Assembly (NCBI GenBank): GCA_956465555.1
Contig: OY101116.1
Location: forward strand, 1,550,001-1,614,000
Length of the DNA: 64,000 nucleotides
Direction of reading: 5' to 3'
Source of the DNA: Nitzschia sp. pyKryTriq1
Taxonomy: Eukaryota; Bacillariophyta; Bacillariophyceae; Bacillariales; Bacillariaceae
This document shows, in pieces, positions 54,401-63,826 of the stretch (its first letter is position 1; every line of letters begins with the position of its first letter). The position numbers were made by a program, and so were the translations under genes. The notes beneath the pieces are model-generated. The model saw only the letters and a program-made list of their open reading frames with translations, had not been told where the DNA came from and searched no databases.

Positions 54401-54781
54401 GCTGCTGCTGCTGTTGCCGCCAAGACGCTCGCTACTATTATTCCGAAAGGAGCCTCCCCGTCCACCGCCACCCCTTCCGAACCGATCATTATTGCTAGTG
54501 TTGTTGTCATATCCTCTTCCACGGCCTCGTCCTCGACCACCGCTACTATGATAACCTCTTCCACCACCACCACCACCACGGCCCATCATTGGATCGTCAT
54601 AGCTACCACCAGTGTTGTGAGTATTATTATTGTAGCCTCCTCCTCCTCGGTGATCATCATTGTCACGGTCTGCTCCCCCTCGCGAGGAGTTGAACGGTGG
54701 CGGACCGGTGGCTAACGAAGCATAGGAAGACACGGGTTTGTCGCGGCCTCCTCCTCCTCCTCCTCCTCTTCGATTGTCCAT
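51497..54781 (-). CDS. repeat-rich RGG/Arg-Asp-Pro protein, probably RNA-binding
   Basis: A single exon encodes 1094 residues, nearly all low in complexity. The first third is Gly/Arg-rich with many RGG and GRGRG boxes. The middle is rich in Pro, Arg and Asp. Residues about 600-725 are a tandem run of the four-residue unit RDMP/RDLP, encoded by a 12-bp minisatellite. Near residue 875-920 lie six copies of an eight-residue unit NDFHRNE(S/P). Only the last 75 residues look folded: a coiled coil with LADLEAQMEYAYAKHMQLV. RGG boxes bind RNA and drive phase separation, so a role in RNA granules is plausible. No RRM or other classical domain is seen. Confidence 0.75.
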   Translation of the reverse strand: MDNRRGGGGGGGRDKPVSSYASLATGPPPFNSSRGGADRDNDDHRGGGGYNNNTHNTGGSYDDPMMGRGGGGGGRGYHSSGGRGRGRGRGYDNNTSNNDRFGRGGGGRGGSFRNNSSERLGGNSSSSNLATNPVHSERFEPSPTAAAAAASSRLPIREPTASASPDRSGYESGEIMPGPQRPIVHPRGTSSSNNNNNLNSSSSGLESGGGRGGAGGGSGRSLDGRGPGGRFPGRGRGRGAGRFFDRGGGRGRGGRMDNQFSGRGGDGRDNYSSSGRPGSEEPPPKRFSSSVEPPPPRIIEMPSKEPQAYAIRKKRSDEDDRGPPPRDRPLPPRDPTGGGGGSGRYPGSTDAPDRFVGGGPPSRILDRGGPDDRYGKRPRDDAGYQAYQADYDEKRPRNNDYGPPRSTGSRPPVDEGRPFPPVDSRSRPVDDFRRSEPDRRPMEPRGNFDGRPWRDDTLGGPPPIRSDRRDRMGPDDGPGRYSDYDSRGPPRPGSIDEPRGPPPFDGPRIPSHRDDPRGLPPPIMTARDDIRGRVPYRDEPRDGPGGYRDESPRHPPPASRYDTKHEPVNRDSRPPFSSDLPTEDMPYQRHRPPQPHDFRDGPRDGPRDMPRDMLRDLPRDMPRDTPRDLPRDMQRDMPRDLPRDMQRDMPRDLPRDMPRDLPRDMPRDIPRDLPRDMPRDLPRDMPRDMPRDLPRDRDMPRDMPLDMPRDLPRHDMPRDLPRHDMRGGSDNMGRPPNDFHDRQSRPPPMELDRNRDFRGGDDFRGGPSGPSSTSKPNWSAPPGSRSPIAPPGPARRNLGPTIGESSGPFREEQRPIDMPLADPTRPSPPYDSRGSFSDRGRGRGGGRGFQRGGGMGRGRGRGEFGRFGPGGRGHNDFHRNESNDFHRNESNDFHRNEPNDFHRNEPNDFHRNEPNDFHRNDRDGPGGPPGFRSMESSWKPRPDAVPTPGDSRMPQDGSIKQGRDLVTPQASKQQPSLSMTSSDAKTSSANETKVVKSEPVEPVKTEPEEEKGPRPISPPPPGNPSGVVLALARLADLEAQMEYAYAKHMQLVKRQKELQLQAKVLETLPVGIEAFKEELEAATIEAEANSALYQ
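52025..52168 (-). repeat. 24-bp tandem repeats, six copies (NDFHRNE units)
   Basis: Six adjacent in-frame units of 24 bp, each reading tcgttgcggtggaaatcgtt or a close variant on the plus strand, encode NDFHRNES, NDFHRNEP or NDFHRND. The units differ by single substitutions. Confidence 0.85.
52611..52990 (-). repeat. 12-bp minisatellite (RDMP/RDLP units)
   Basis: About 30 units of a 12-bp word, mainly tctcgtggcata or tctcgtggtaga on the plus strand, encode RDMP and RDLP in near-regular alternation. The frame is kept throughout. Confidence 0.85.
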
Positions 54782-55527
54782 CCTCTTGCTCCTATCTTGT
54801 TGAATTTATGAATGATGACAACCCTGAATAATGTTGTGTGATTTGGTGATAGTTGTTGAGCAATGCAATACAGTAGTAATCCATTCATCTGCTTTGTTGT
54901 TGCTGGTTGCCGGCGGCGAGAGGCGAGACGCGAGACCGGCGAGAGCGAGTGCCGTTTTGCGTTGTCGGAAATCGTGCTGGACGGAAGGCCAGACGTAATG
55001 AGTCAGATGTGTCGACAGCTCGTGATCGGATGCCACGTCTCGGTTTGGATACTCGGAACTACCGGGTACTAGAGTACCGGTAGAGGCAAGGAGACCGTAA
55101 CGCCGGGTAGTACCGGTACGTGTAGAGGCAAGGAGACCCCTTGGTAGAGGGTAGTCTACCGGTACCGGTACCGGTAGAGGAGGAGTCAGTCGTCGTCTTG
55201 CGTGGATCCCTCGGTATGTATTGCAAAATAATACTGTAATGGTGGCGCACATGACCGACAACGTTCGTGATTCGGGGTTTTGTACCGGCGCCACGTGGGC
55301 CTACTGCAACTTTGGGGACTCCTCAAATACGTACCGGTACCAGCACCGGTACCGGTACATAGACTACCAGTTGGATGTTGTTTGTTGTTGGATGCATGCC
55401 ACACCGGTACACCATTCATTACTCTGATGACAACAACTCCAATCCGTCAAACAAGCCTCAACCCTACACAACGTACCCAACCAAGTAATTCACTCTGTCA
55501 ACGAACGAAAGCTATACCGGTAGTACA
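54782..55527. other. intergenic spacer, 746 bp, divergent promoters
   Basis: No gene is seen. It holds a strong palindrome field: gtaccggtagaggcaaggagacc in two copies near 55074-55095 and 55111-55132, ctaccggtaccggtaccggtag at 55158-55179, and gtaccggtaccagcaccgg at 55331-55349. Confidence 0.6.
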
Positions 55528-56556
55528 ATGGGGTCAGCCGACGAAGAGGAGTTTCCTCCTCTGGTCCTTCAGGATTTGCGACGCTTTTTGAAACGCGATG
55601 GTCCCAGCTCGCTCTTTGACAAGAGCGTCATGGCAACTCCTGTGGCGGCCATCAAGGCGCTGCTGGGGGTCGTCCAGCGATCGAAAGCGACCACCATGAT
55701 GGGACTGCAAGATGAACTCAAGCAAGCACGAGAAATCATGACCAAAGACTTTGAAACAAAAGGTGATGCTAGTACTAGGGGAGGAAGTCTGATTGCACTC
55801 TCTTCGGGGTGTGATCTATTTTTAAAGTACGTCACCAGGAGCTTTCTGGAACTGCCGGATTTTGAAGCGTGTCGACAAGAAGTATTGGAACGAGGAGAAC
55901 GATTTGCGGGAGTGAGTCTAGCAGCGAGAGATCGAATTGCTCAAGTGGCGGCGGATTTCATTCAGGAGGGTATGACCGTCTTGACGCATGGGTGGAGTCG
56001 AGTGGTTGCGAGTGTCCTCTTGGAAGCCGCGGAAACGAAACATTTCGATATCATTATTTTGGAAGGACGCCCCGATGCGGCGGGGGCAAAGGCAGCCCGA
56101 TCGTATGCCACACATCCTAGCAAAATTCCAACAACAGTCGTCCTCGACTCGGCAATGGGCTATGTCATGGAATCGGTCGATATTGTTTTGGTTGGAGCTG
56201 AAGCAGTGGTAGAAAACGGGGGCTGCGTCAATAAACTGGGTACTTATGCGCTAGCAGCCTGTGCCAAGGCCCACGGAAAGCCTGTTTATGTTGCATGCGA
56301 GTCGTACAAGTTTGCTCGATTATACCCTTTGAATCAAAAGGATTTACCCAAAATCCAAAGCAGCACTCTTCAGTGCCTGGATACCACAGAAGAAGTAACT
56401 GGCGGTAATAATATGATTACACTACCAGAAAATGTGAAGGTGGAAAATCCCCCATGTGACTTTACACCAGCCAACTTTATCACGTTGCTATTTACAGATC
56501 TTGGGGTGTTGACGCCCAGTGCTGTATCCGATGAGCTGATTCGATTGTATCAATAA
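55528..56556 (+). CDS. EIF2B1: translation initiation factor eIF2B subunit alpha
   Basis: A single exon encodes 342 residues. The protein is the regulatory alpha subunit of eIF2B, the exchange factor that reloads eIF2 with GTP, and senses phosphorylated eIF2. The N-terminal part is helical. The C-terminal Rossmann-like domain has VLTHGWSRVVASVLLEAA, IILEGRPDAAGAKAAR and VLVGAEAVVENGGCVNKLGT, the shared block of eIF2B alpha, beta and delta and of MTNA isomerases. The ending FTDLGVLTPSAVSDELIRLYQ is typical of the alpha subunit. The length fits (about 305 in animals and yeast, with some inserts here). Confidence 0.93.
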   Translation: MGSADEEEFPPLVLQDLRRFLKRDGPSSLFDKSVMATPVAAIKALLGVVQRSKATTMMGLQDELKQAREIMTKDFETKGDASTRGGSLIALSSGCDLFLKYVTRSFLELPDFEACRQEVLERGERFAGVSLAARDRIAQVAADFIQEGMTVLTHGWSRVVASVLLEAAETKHFDIIILEGRPDAAGAKAARSYATHPSKIPTTVVLDSAMGYVMESVDIVLVGAEAVVENGGCVNKLGTYALAACAKAHGKPVYVACESYKFARLYPLNQKDLPKIQSSTLQCLDTTEEVTGGNNMITLPENVKVENPPCDFTPANFITLLFTDLGVLTPSAVSDELIRLYQ

Positions 56557-56710
56557 ACACCATACAACGCAGCAACGCAACTGTTCTAGAAGCCATCACA
56601 CTAAGTCACTTGTATTCAGCCCTCTTACCTACTCATAATCTATTACGAGTAGAGTGAAATAATGGAAGCCAAGTTCGTCCTGTCTACCGGTTCTCTACTC
56701 GCTAGAAGGA

Positions 56711-59200
56711 TTAATCTGCCAAATCTTCCAGCAATCTGCCCGTTTCAATCAGTTTCTTCAAATACGTCTCAGCACTCTCAAAGTCCATCTTGCCGTGTTT
56801 TTGAATGAGTTCTATGAGTTCCTTTTCAACGGCCGCTCCAAATGACCGCGCCCCACCACACAAGTAGGTGTAACCACCCGACTCCATATGGTCCCAGATC
56901 CGTTGCGATTCTAAACGGACCAACGCGGTGACATTCCCACGATATTGACCGCCACCCGTACGACCACCTTGGGAATGGGCTATTTTGACATCCGTCAAGG
57001 CCCGCAAGTCCAACGCCTTGTCAATCAAGGGGCGATACACTTCATCTTCGGGACTTCGAAAGCCCAAATATACCAAACCTTCACCAAGTAAGCTTGGGCT
57101 TGTCCCTCCTGCTGCTTGTTGCCGCTTTGCCAAAAAGATTCGTTCTTGCACAAAGGCACGGATCGGTGCCACGCCACACCCGCCGGCGATCATCAAAATC
57201 GGCACCTGGCTATCCTCCGGCAATCTAAAAGTAGGGTTGGAGGCCACACTGATGGGCATGTATTGCATATGCGTGCCATCCTCTTCTCCGCCCTCTTCCA
57301 TGGTCACCATCGACGCCATATAGTTAGTACAGACTCCTTCTCGCAAATGCCCTTGTGCTGTAATGTATTTGACGGGTCGAAAGGTCAAACAAAGTTCATT
57401 GGGAGATGCCAAACTCGAAGATGCGATACTGTAATATCGAGGTTTCATGGGAACGGCCTGAAACAACAAGTCCTCCAACGAAATATGCTTGCGGCCGCTG
57501 GAGGATAACAATAAATCCAAAATGGTTCGTCGGGGAATGGCAATCTCTTGTTTGTAATCCAACTCATGGCTTCGCAACAAGAACCGACTAAAGGACGGTG
57601 ATGGAATTGCTCCCAAGTCGATGCAATGGCTGAGCGTTTCATAGACCGTAAGTCCCGTTGGATAGGGATACGGATGAGCATATGGTTGAGGACCGTCAGC
57701 TGCCAAGTCCTTGACAAACCCCTGAATAATGGAATGAGGATTGACATCCAACTGTGCCAAATAGGCTTCAACTATACACCCGGCATTCCGAGGATACACT
57801 AAACAGTGGTCGCCAGAAGTGTAAGCACTTTTCTGCTGAGAATAGTCTACTCGAATTTCTCGCAATCCTGATTCGCCTCCATAAGCCGAGAGAGATCGAT
57901 TCTGGGTGACTTTTGCCTGGACTGTGGAGGGAGAATAAAACGGATGGTCCGTCTCTTTAAGATGAAAGAGATCGTGGCAGACGAAATCGCCCATAGGAGG
58001 ATCCAGTTGAAGGGTCTCATATTTGGCCGAAATACGGCGCTCGTTGGCAAAAGGATTTTTGGCCACGCCTGGACGACAAGCACCGGTCAGCCGGTCGTCT
58101 TCAACTGGTGTAGTTGGCAGGATATCAATGGGAGCTTCAGCTGGACTATCATCACCCCCACTTTCCATTTCTTCTTCTTCTTCCACAGACGATTCTTTTC
58201 GAATCAATGCCAAAAAGTTTTCCATCCAAGTATCAAAGTCATCTTCCAAGCAGTCTCCATCGTCTCCCAAACCCAATGGATAAATGCGTCGACCTCCCAA
58301 CTCTTCTAGTCGTTTATCCAAATTGATTCCAATGACATTGTAATGGTTGGGGTGTGCCTTGCTATTTCCCAGTCCAAAGACGGTATAGTCCAATTGAGAC
58401 AACAATGATGGTGATGATGATTCGTTTTCTTGGGTGTTGTTCATCAAATATTCATAAAAGGCCCTTCCTTTATCGGGAGGCTCGCCGACCCCCGTGACAC
58501 TGACCATAAAGATGTGCACAGCTTCCCCTGGAGTCAACAAGAGAGACGGATCCTTGTTGGGATATTGGTGCATTCCTTCAATCGTGATTTCAGGAATCTC
58601 TTCGTTGTCATTTGCACCTTGTTGTGAAGAGTAATATTCTTCCAAGGCTTCGGCCAGTTGTTGGGCGAATAGTTGGGCGGTTCCACCTTGGGAGGCGTAG
58701 AGAATACGAATGGGTCGGTTTCTAATATTGACGCTTTCGCTGCTGTTGGGCACTTCAGCTTCCTGGATTTCTGGTGCGGACGAAAACAGTCTCGGGCTTC
58801 TTGGTGCTGTGCAGCAAAGCGTCGACAATCTGGGGTAGCGCGGGTGGGTCGGAGGAGGAGGATTGATGGAAGGTGGGAGCACTACTGAAGAGAATCGACG
58901 AGCGACGGGCATTGCGGTCTTGGTGCGGTTCATTCCTACAATCAAGGTTGGCTGTTGGTGACCATCACCGCGATGATTGCTCGGCCACCGATCCGATGAA
59001 AGACACGACATGAATCGGTTTTGTGGGAATGCCGCGCTTTTACTCCTTGCAGTCGCCAGTCCTCCGCCTGCTGATTTACTGGGACAGTAACGCAAATAAC
59101 CCGACATGAATGTTCTAGCTTGAGCCGACATGATGAAATACTCTAGTTCTGTTCGACGACGACTTGAAAAAGTGGAAGGAACGACGCGAGTTGTTGTCAT
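56711..59200 (-). CDS. NADPH-dependent diflavin reductase (CPR/MTRR family)
   Basis: A single exon encodes 829 residues from the ATG at 59200. After an Arg-rich leader of about 150 residues, the order is: flavodoxin-like FMN domain (about 160-330, starting RILYASQGGTAQLFAQQLAE), FAD domain with PRYYSIASS and GVCTNYM, and NADP domain with MIAGGCGVAPIRAFVQER and GYTYLCGGARSFGAAVEKEL. It passes electrons from NADPH to a haem or cobalamin enzyme. P450 reductase, methionine synthase reductase, or sulphite-type partners are possible. A later ATG at 59131 (MSAQARTFMSGYLRY) would give a clear mitochondrial leader; I favour import to mitochondria but the start is open. Confidence 0.85.
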   Translation of the reverse strand: MTTTRVVPSTFSSRRRTELEYFIMSAQARTFMSGYLRYCPSKSAGGGLATARSKSAAFPQNRFMSCLSSDRWPSNHRGDGHQQPTLIVGMNRTKTAMPVARRFSSVVLPPSINPPPPTHPRYPRLSTLCCTAPRSPRLFSSAPEIQEAEVPNSSESVNIRNRPIRILYASQGGTAQLFAQQLAEALEEYYSSQQGANDNEEIPEITIEGMHQYPNKDPSLLLTPGEAVHIFMVSVTGVGEPPDKGRAFYEYLMNNTQENESSSPSLLSQLDYTVFGLGNSKAHPNHYNVIGINLDKRLEELGGRRIYPLGLGDDGDCLEDDFDTWMENFLALIRKESSVEEEEEMESGGDDSPAEAPIDILPTTPVEDDRLTGACRPGVAKNPFANERRISAKYETLQLDPPMGDFVCHDLFHLKETDHPFYSPSTVQAKVTQNRSLSAYGGESGLREIRVDYSQQKSAYTSGDHCLVYPRNAGCIVEAYLAQLDVNPHSIIQGFVKDLAADGPQPYAHPYPYPTGLTVYETLSHCIDLGAIPSPSFSRFLLRSHELDYKQEIAIPRRTILDLLLSSSGRKHISLEDLLFQAVPMKPRYYSIASSSLASPNELCLTFRPVKYITAQGHLREGVCTNYMASMVTMEEGGEEDGTHMQYMPISVASNPTFRLPEDSQVPILMIAGGCGVAPIRAFVQERIFLAKRQQAAGGTSPSLLGEGLVYLGFRSPEDEVYRPLIDKALDLRALTDVKIAHSQGGRTGGGQYRGNVTALVRLESQRIWDHMESGGYTYLCGGARSFGAAVEKELIELIQKHGKMDFESAETYLKKLIETGRLLEDLAD

Positions 59201-59805
59201 GCATTTATCGTTATCGGAAATTATGGAGTAAGGATACTGATGTTCGAATGTCCATAACAATCAATACACCGGTACAAAATCTGTACCTACTGTAGTACCA
59301 GAAGAAGAAAATGCCGAAGCGGTGGTACGACACCCACCCCACCACCGGTACAGTCTACTGTGCGTTTACTGATACAGTACATGTTGAATGTATGATACCG
59401 GAACATGGACGAGGGATAGAGAATGGAGAACGCGGAGCGGGAAATAACCCGAACGCCGATGCATTCTCTAGCATCCTTTTGCTCACTGGGCCTGCGCGCG
59501 GGGCGAGCGCGAAAACATCAAAGATTCTCGTTGGTTTCTCCGACCCTTTTCATCCAAAAAGGCGTTGGATCGCATGTCACAACGACAACGATCGTCGACA
59601 GTTTCTACAGCATACCGTACAGTACATCATCTCTTTGTTGGATCTTTGTCGACAGAGATGACCCCCCTCGCTATGGGTGGTTGTGGTGCATCGCGTCGTT
59701 CCTAAAATCTAAAATGATCAAAGATGCGCTTCTCATCATCATATTTCATTCGCTTCCGGATCATAAATCAGAAAGTATTCCTTTCTTTACGCCAGCACCA
59801 GCATC
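59201..59805. other. intergenic spacer, 605 bp, divergent promoters
   Basis: A 116-codon plus frame at 59311-59661 shows no family and overlaps palindromic words (caccaccggtacagtctactg at 59339-59359), so it is not taken as a gene. Confidence 0.5.
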
Positions 59806-60486
59806 ATGACTTCTTTCAGCAGCTATCAGGGCAAGTACAGTGACCGTGTCGACGGCAAAAGCCACAACGACGACGAGGTGTCTACTGACATCACCATGGA
59901 CGGCGACGAGCAAGTATCCACTCATGCTCCTCCAGCCAGGAATGGACCACGCTCGATAGGAACCATTGGGCTGGCCTTGGTCGTATTCGCTTTCGTCGCA
60001 TTCTTTGCCACCAGCAGCAAGAACAACGCCGCCTCTTCTGCGCTGAAAGGCTCCTCGAAACAGGAACAAGAAGCGACCTTTGTGGACCTCGAAGGTTCTT
60101 CCAAGGTGACCGCTTGCACCTTTGAAGAATGTTACGAGAGTAACTGTAACTGGAAGGTAGCCCCCTTCACTTGTCTGTTCATGAACGGAGGTCCTCATGG
60201 AGGATGCAGCTCCACTCCCTGGATGGTCCCCCAGACTTGCACCACGCAGTGTGACTTGAGCCAATGCGGCAAAGTGGAGACCCCCAAGGACGCGACCTCA
60301 TGTGATCATGCCTGCGATCCCGAATGGTGCAATGGATCCGGGGAACGTCTTTGTGGATCGTCGGCGTCCTACCAGTGCGTGGAGGGATCCTCCGCCTTCG
60401 GATGCAGCGCTGACAAATTCCAGTGGTCCTTCAAGTCTTCAGTTGCAACTTGCTCCAAGTGCTGCAATGCCAAGAAATGCAGTTAG
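59806..60486 (+). CDS. cysteine-rich type II membrane protein
   Basis: A single exon encodes 226 residues. A polar head of about 48 residues comes first, then one hydrophobic helix (IGLALVVFAFVAFFATSS, about 52-70), then a Ser-rich linker and a Cys-rich outer domain (about 102-226) with some 20 cysteines (ACTFEECYESNCNWK, TCTTQCDLSQCG, SCDHACDPEWCNG, CSKCCNAKKCS). With no cleavable signal, the Cys domain would face the lumen or outside. The Cys pattern implies many disulphides, or metal binding. I do not recognise the family. Confidence 0.75.
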   Translation: MTSFSSYQGKYSDRVDGKSHNDDEVSTDITMDGDEQVSTHAPPARNGPRSIGTIGLALVVFAFVAFFATSSKNNAASSALKGSSKQEQEATFVDLEGSSKVTACTFEECYESNCNWKVAPFTCLFMNGGPHGGCSSTPWMVPQTCTTQCDLSQCGKVETPKDATSCDHACDPEWCNGSGERLCGSSASYQCVEGSSAFGCSADKFQWSFKSSVATCSKCCNAKKCS

Positions 60487-61874
60487 ATACGAACTTACCT
60501 GCACCTGCATACACACGAACCACACAAGAACGAGTATGGTAATACTAGGCGACATCTCGCCTCTTGAGGAACGAATAGAGCAATCATACGACTAAATATC
60601 ATAGATACAGTATAGGATTTTGCCAAAACTGCTCAATCTATACTAGATGTGCTACTTCGGGTAGACCGACCTACTAGTACTACAAAGAGCAGAGTAGAAT
60701 GCTTTACAAAACGTCATTGCACGGTACTTTGCTTTGAAGAGAAGCAGTACCAATCGCTCCTGTTAGCTCTCTACTAGTAGAGTCTACTAAGCTACAGTAA
60801 AGCAGCTCTCTATCTCCCGTAACGTGTACGGATCGACGTCTGCCCGTCGTACAGAATCCAAGTAGTCAATAGACATTGGACAGGGTCACCTTGGATCTTT
60901 TGACATCCAGCCATCGTCAGAGATGGATGGACCGTCGAGCAGTACCTGTGACTAACCCAACACAACAATCCGCCAACGACAATGGACGACGACTATCTAG
61001 ACAGTTTAGCTAGGGATATGGCACTAGTAGAGCCGCTAAGCTCTCTCTCTCTCTTCTACTCTACTCTACCAGAGCTAGAGTAGTCTACTACCGGTACTAC
61101 TCTAGCTCTAGAGAGGAAAAATCTAAATAACCTGGTGGGGCGGTCGGCTCGGTCCCGGCGCCAATCATCATCTTACCGACCATCACCACCAATATCATCA
61201 TCACCATCATCGATCATCAGCATAGTATGAATACCAGAACTGTGCCGGTACGACCGGTACAGTACCAGGTACATTCTGGTAGTACGAGTAACAAATAAGA
61301 AGACTCTTGCGTGAAGCAGAAATCCATAATCGGAATCCGCTCAAGAAGACCGAATGTTGATGCCGATCCTTAAATAAATCGGAAGGAACAATGAAGACAG
61401 GCAGGAAATTCCGAATAATACCGGCACTTCTTGAAGGGATCTCCACGACGACATGCTGAATCTTTCCGGAACCCCTCTAGTCTCGTTTTTGCCTTCTTTT
61501 CCTCCTCTAAAGTAAGAGGGGCTTCAAAAATCAACTCAAATCAATTCCATAAATGTCCTTCCGTCGTAAGTAAAATCATTTCCCAAAACATGCATTAAAA
61601 TGAGGCTTCTGGTATTTGGGGAAGACTATCGTCAGCTTGGATTGGCTTGAATGCGAATCCTCATGAAATCCGAACCCCGAGAGAAGTCAATCGCTCCCTC
61701 CTTTGTTCTTCGTTCGTCGACCGACGACTTCAAAGATACAAACTAAAACGGATCATGCATCGGACATCGGACGCATCAATACGAGTATCCGTCGTCAGAA
61801 CCACCTCACAAATTACAGTACGATTGGCAAGAATCTTCCTCCGTCAAAAATACCACTAGATACTCCCATTCACC
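60487..61874. other. intergenic spacer, 1388 bp
   Basis: No gene is seen. It holds repeated ctctactagtagag-type words at 60770-60800 and 61017-61105, a catcatca tract near 61160-61215, and a palindromic cluster at 61237-61275 (ccggtacgaccggtacagtaccaggtac). Confidence 0.55.
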
Positions 61875-63826
61875 ATGTTCCATCGCTTGGCAGTCCGTGC
61901 CCTTCCCCGCACTTTTGCTGCGTCTCGCTCCATGACGACGACCACGACGACAATGAGTCGAACGATGGTTCGTCGTTCGATCGTTCCGGTTGTTTCGTCG
62001 TTGACCAACACTGCTCGTTTTTCTTTCTCGACCGCCGTGCAAGAAAATAGTAAGCCCGACATGTTTTGTCGTCAATGCGAACAGACCAGAGATCACTTTG
62101 CTTGTACCACAGTAGGTGTCTGCGGTAAAACGTCGGAAACGAGTGCGGTGCAGGACACGCTGATGCATTTGGTCAAGAGTGTCAGTACGTGGGCGGTCGC
62201 CGCGAGAGAGGCGGGAGCGTCTGCCGAAGATCTGCGTGCCACGAATATCTGGACACTCAGTGCCACGTTTTCGACCTTGACCAATGTCAACTTTTCGGAA
62301 GATCGAATTTGTGAGTATATTCGGGAAGGAATCGCACTGAAAAACATTCTGGAATCACTCGTGGCAGCCAAAGGAGGTGCCACTCCTACAGAAGAGATTG
62401 CGTCGCTCAATCTGTCTGGACTCTCCAATACGGAGCTCGAAGACTTTGGACATTCGGTAGGAATTCCCGTGCGTTCGAAACTCATGGGGAATGAGGACTG
62501 CTTTTCGTTGAATGAAATTGCGACTTACGGAGCCAAGGGAGCTTCAGCGTACGCAGCACACTGCCATCAACTGGGAGAACTCGACGAAGGTATTATGTCC
62601 ACTCTCCATCAAGTATTCAAGAAGCTGGGATCGAATGAAGCTGACATGGACGGCTTGTTGGCCAATGCCTTGAAAGTGGGAGAAGTCAATGCTCAAATTC
62701 TCGGTCTCTTGGATGGCGCCCATGCTTCGCACTTTGGTATCCCCGAGCCCACCCAAGTCAAAATGAGTGCCACCAAAGGCAACTGCATTTTGATTTCGGG
62801 TCATGACTTGAAGGATTTGGAAGCTCTTTTACAGCAAACTGAAGGGACCGGTGTGAACGTCTACACTCACGGAGAAATGTTGCCCGCCCACGCTTATCCA
62901 GGCCTCAAGAAATATTCTCATTTGGTAGGCAACTACGGGACCGCCTGGCAAAACCAAAAGTTTGAATTTGCCGGCTTTCCAGGACCCGTCATTGTGACGA
63001 CGAATTGTATTATTGAACCCCGTCGAATTTACAAGGATCGTTTGTATACCATGAACGAAGTGGGATTTGATGGCGTCAAGCACATTGGAGCGAACCGAGA
63101 CTTTTCGGAAGTCATTGCTCAAGCGCATGAAGGCAAGGGATTCCCACGTACCGTGGATCCACCAGATTATCACACCGTAGGATTCAATCATCGAGCCGTC
63201 CTGCCTTTGGCTGGGCAAGTCATTGAAGCTGTCCAAAGTGGAGCTTTGTCAAGGATCGTCTTGATTGGGGGATGCGATGGGGACCAATGGGACCGAAAGT
63301 ACGTACTGGATGATGGAACGATTCTTCTGCAATGAAGATGCTGTTGTTTGGCAAGGCTCTTACACTTCTCGTTCTCTTTCTGCGTTTTTGCTTTAGTTAC
63401 TTTACCGAATTGGCGGAGGAGCTGCCCGAAGACACTTTGATCTTGACTTTGGGATGTGCGAAGAACCGATTCATTCACTCAGATAAACTGCTGGGGCAAA
63501 CCTTGAAGAATGGTATGCCCCGCATTATGGATATGGGACAATGCAATGACTCTTATTCGGCTGTGGTAGTAGCCACAGAACTTGCCAAAGCCCTCAATTG
63601 CACTGTCAATGATTTGCCTCTCTCCTTGGCGCTGAGCCATCTCGAACAAAAGGCGGCGGCCGTTCTGCTCACGCTCTTGAATATGGGCGTCAAGAATATT
63701 CGATTGGGACCGTCTCTACCGGCCTATGTGACACCGAACGTCTTGCAAGTATTGGTGGACAATTATGATATCAAGCCAACAGGAAATGTCGCAGAGGATG
63801 TCAAGAATATCATGCAAGGAAAATAG
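61875..63826 (+). CDS. hcp: hybrid cluster protein (prismane), predicted mitochondrial
   Basis: Two exons (61875-63298 and 63397-63826) give 617 residues over a 98-bp intron; the join reads [11 protein letters not shown] then [13 protein letters not shown], as in the family. The first cluster motif is CRQC then eight residues, C, five residues, C, near residues 64-81; this spacing is that of [4Fe-4S] forms. Hybrid-cluster landmarks are [17 protein letters not shown] (bridging Cys), GGCDG and LTLGCAK, and MGQCNDSYS near the end. HCP reduces nitric oxide or hydroxylamine. The first 50 residues are rich in Arg, Ser and Thr, a typical mitochondrial leader. Such a bacterial-type, oxygen-sensitive enzyme is uncommon in eukaryotes. 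Confidence 0.92.

Noticed and set aside
54806-55294. 162-codon minus frame in spacer
   Set aside because: Its composition (PVPVPVDY, STRTGTTRR) comes from taccggtacc repeats; no real protein pattern.
59311-59661. 116-codon plus-strand frame with ATG
   Set aside because: It covers palindromic repeat words, has no family resemblance and no leader or motif; likely chance in a spacer.
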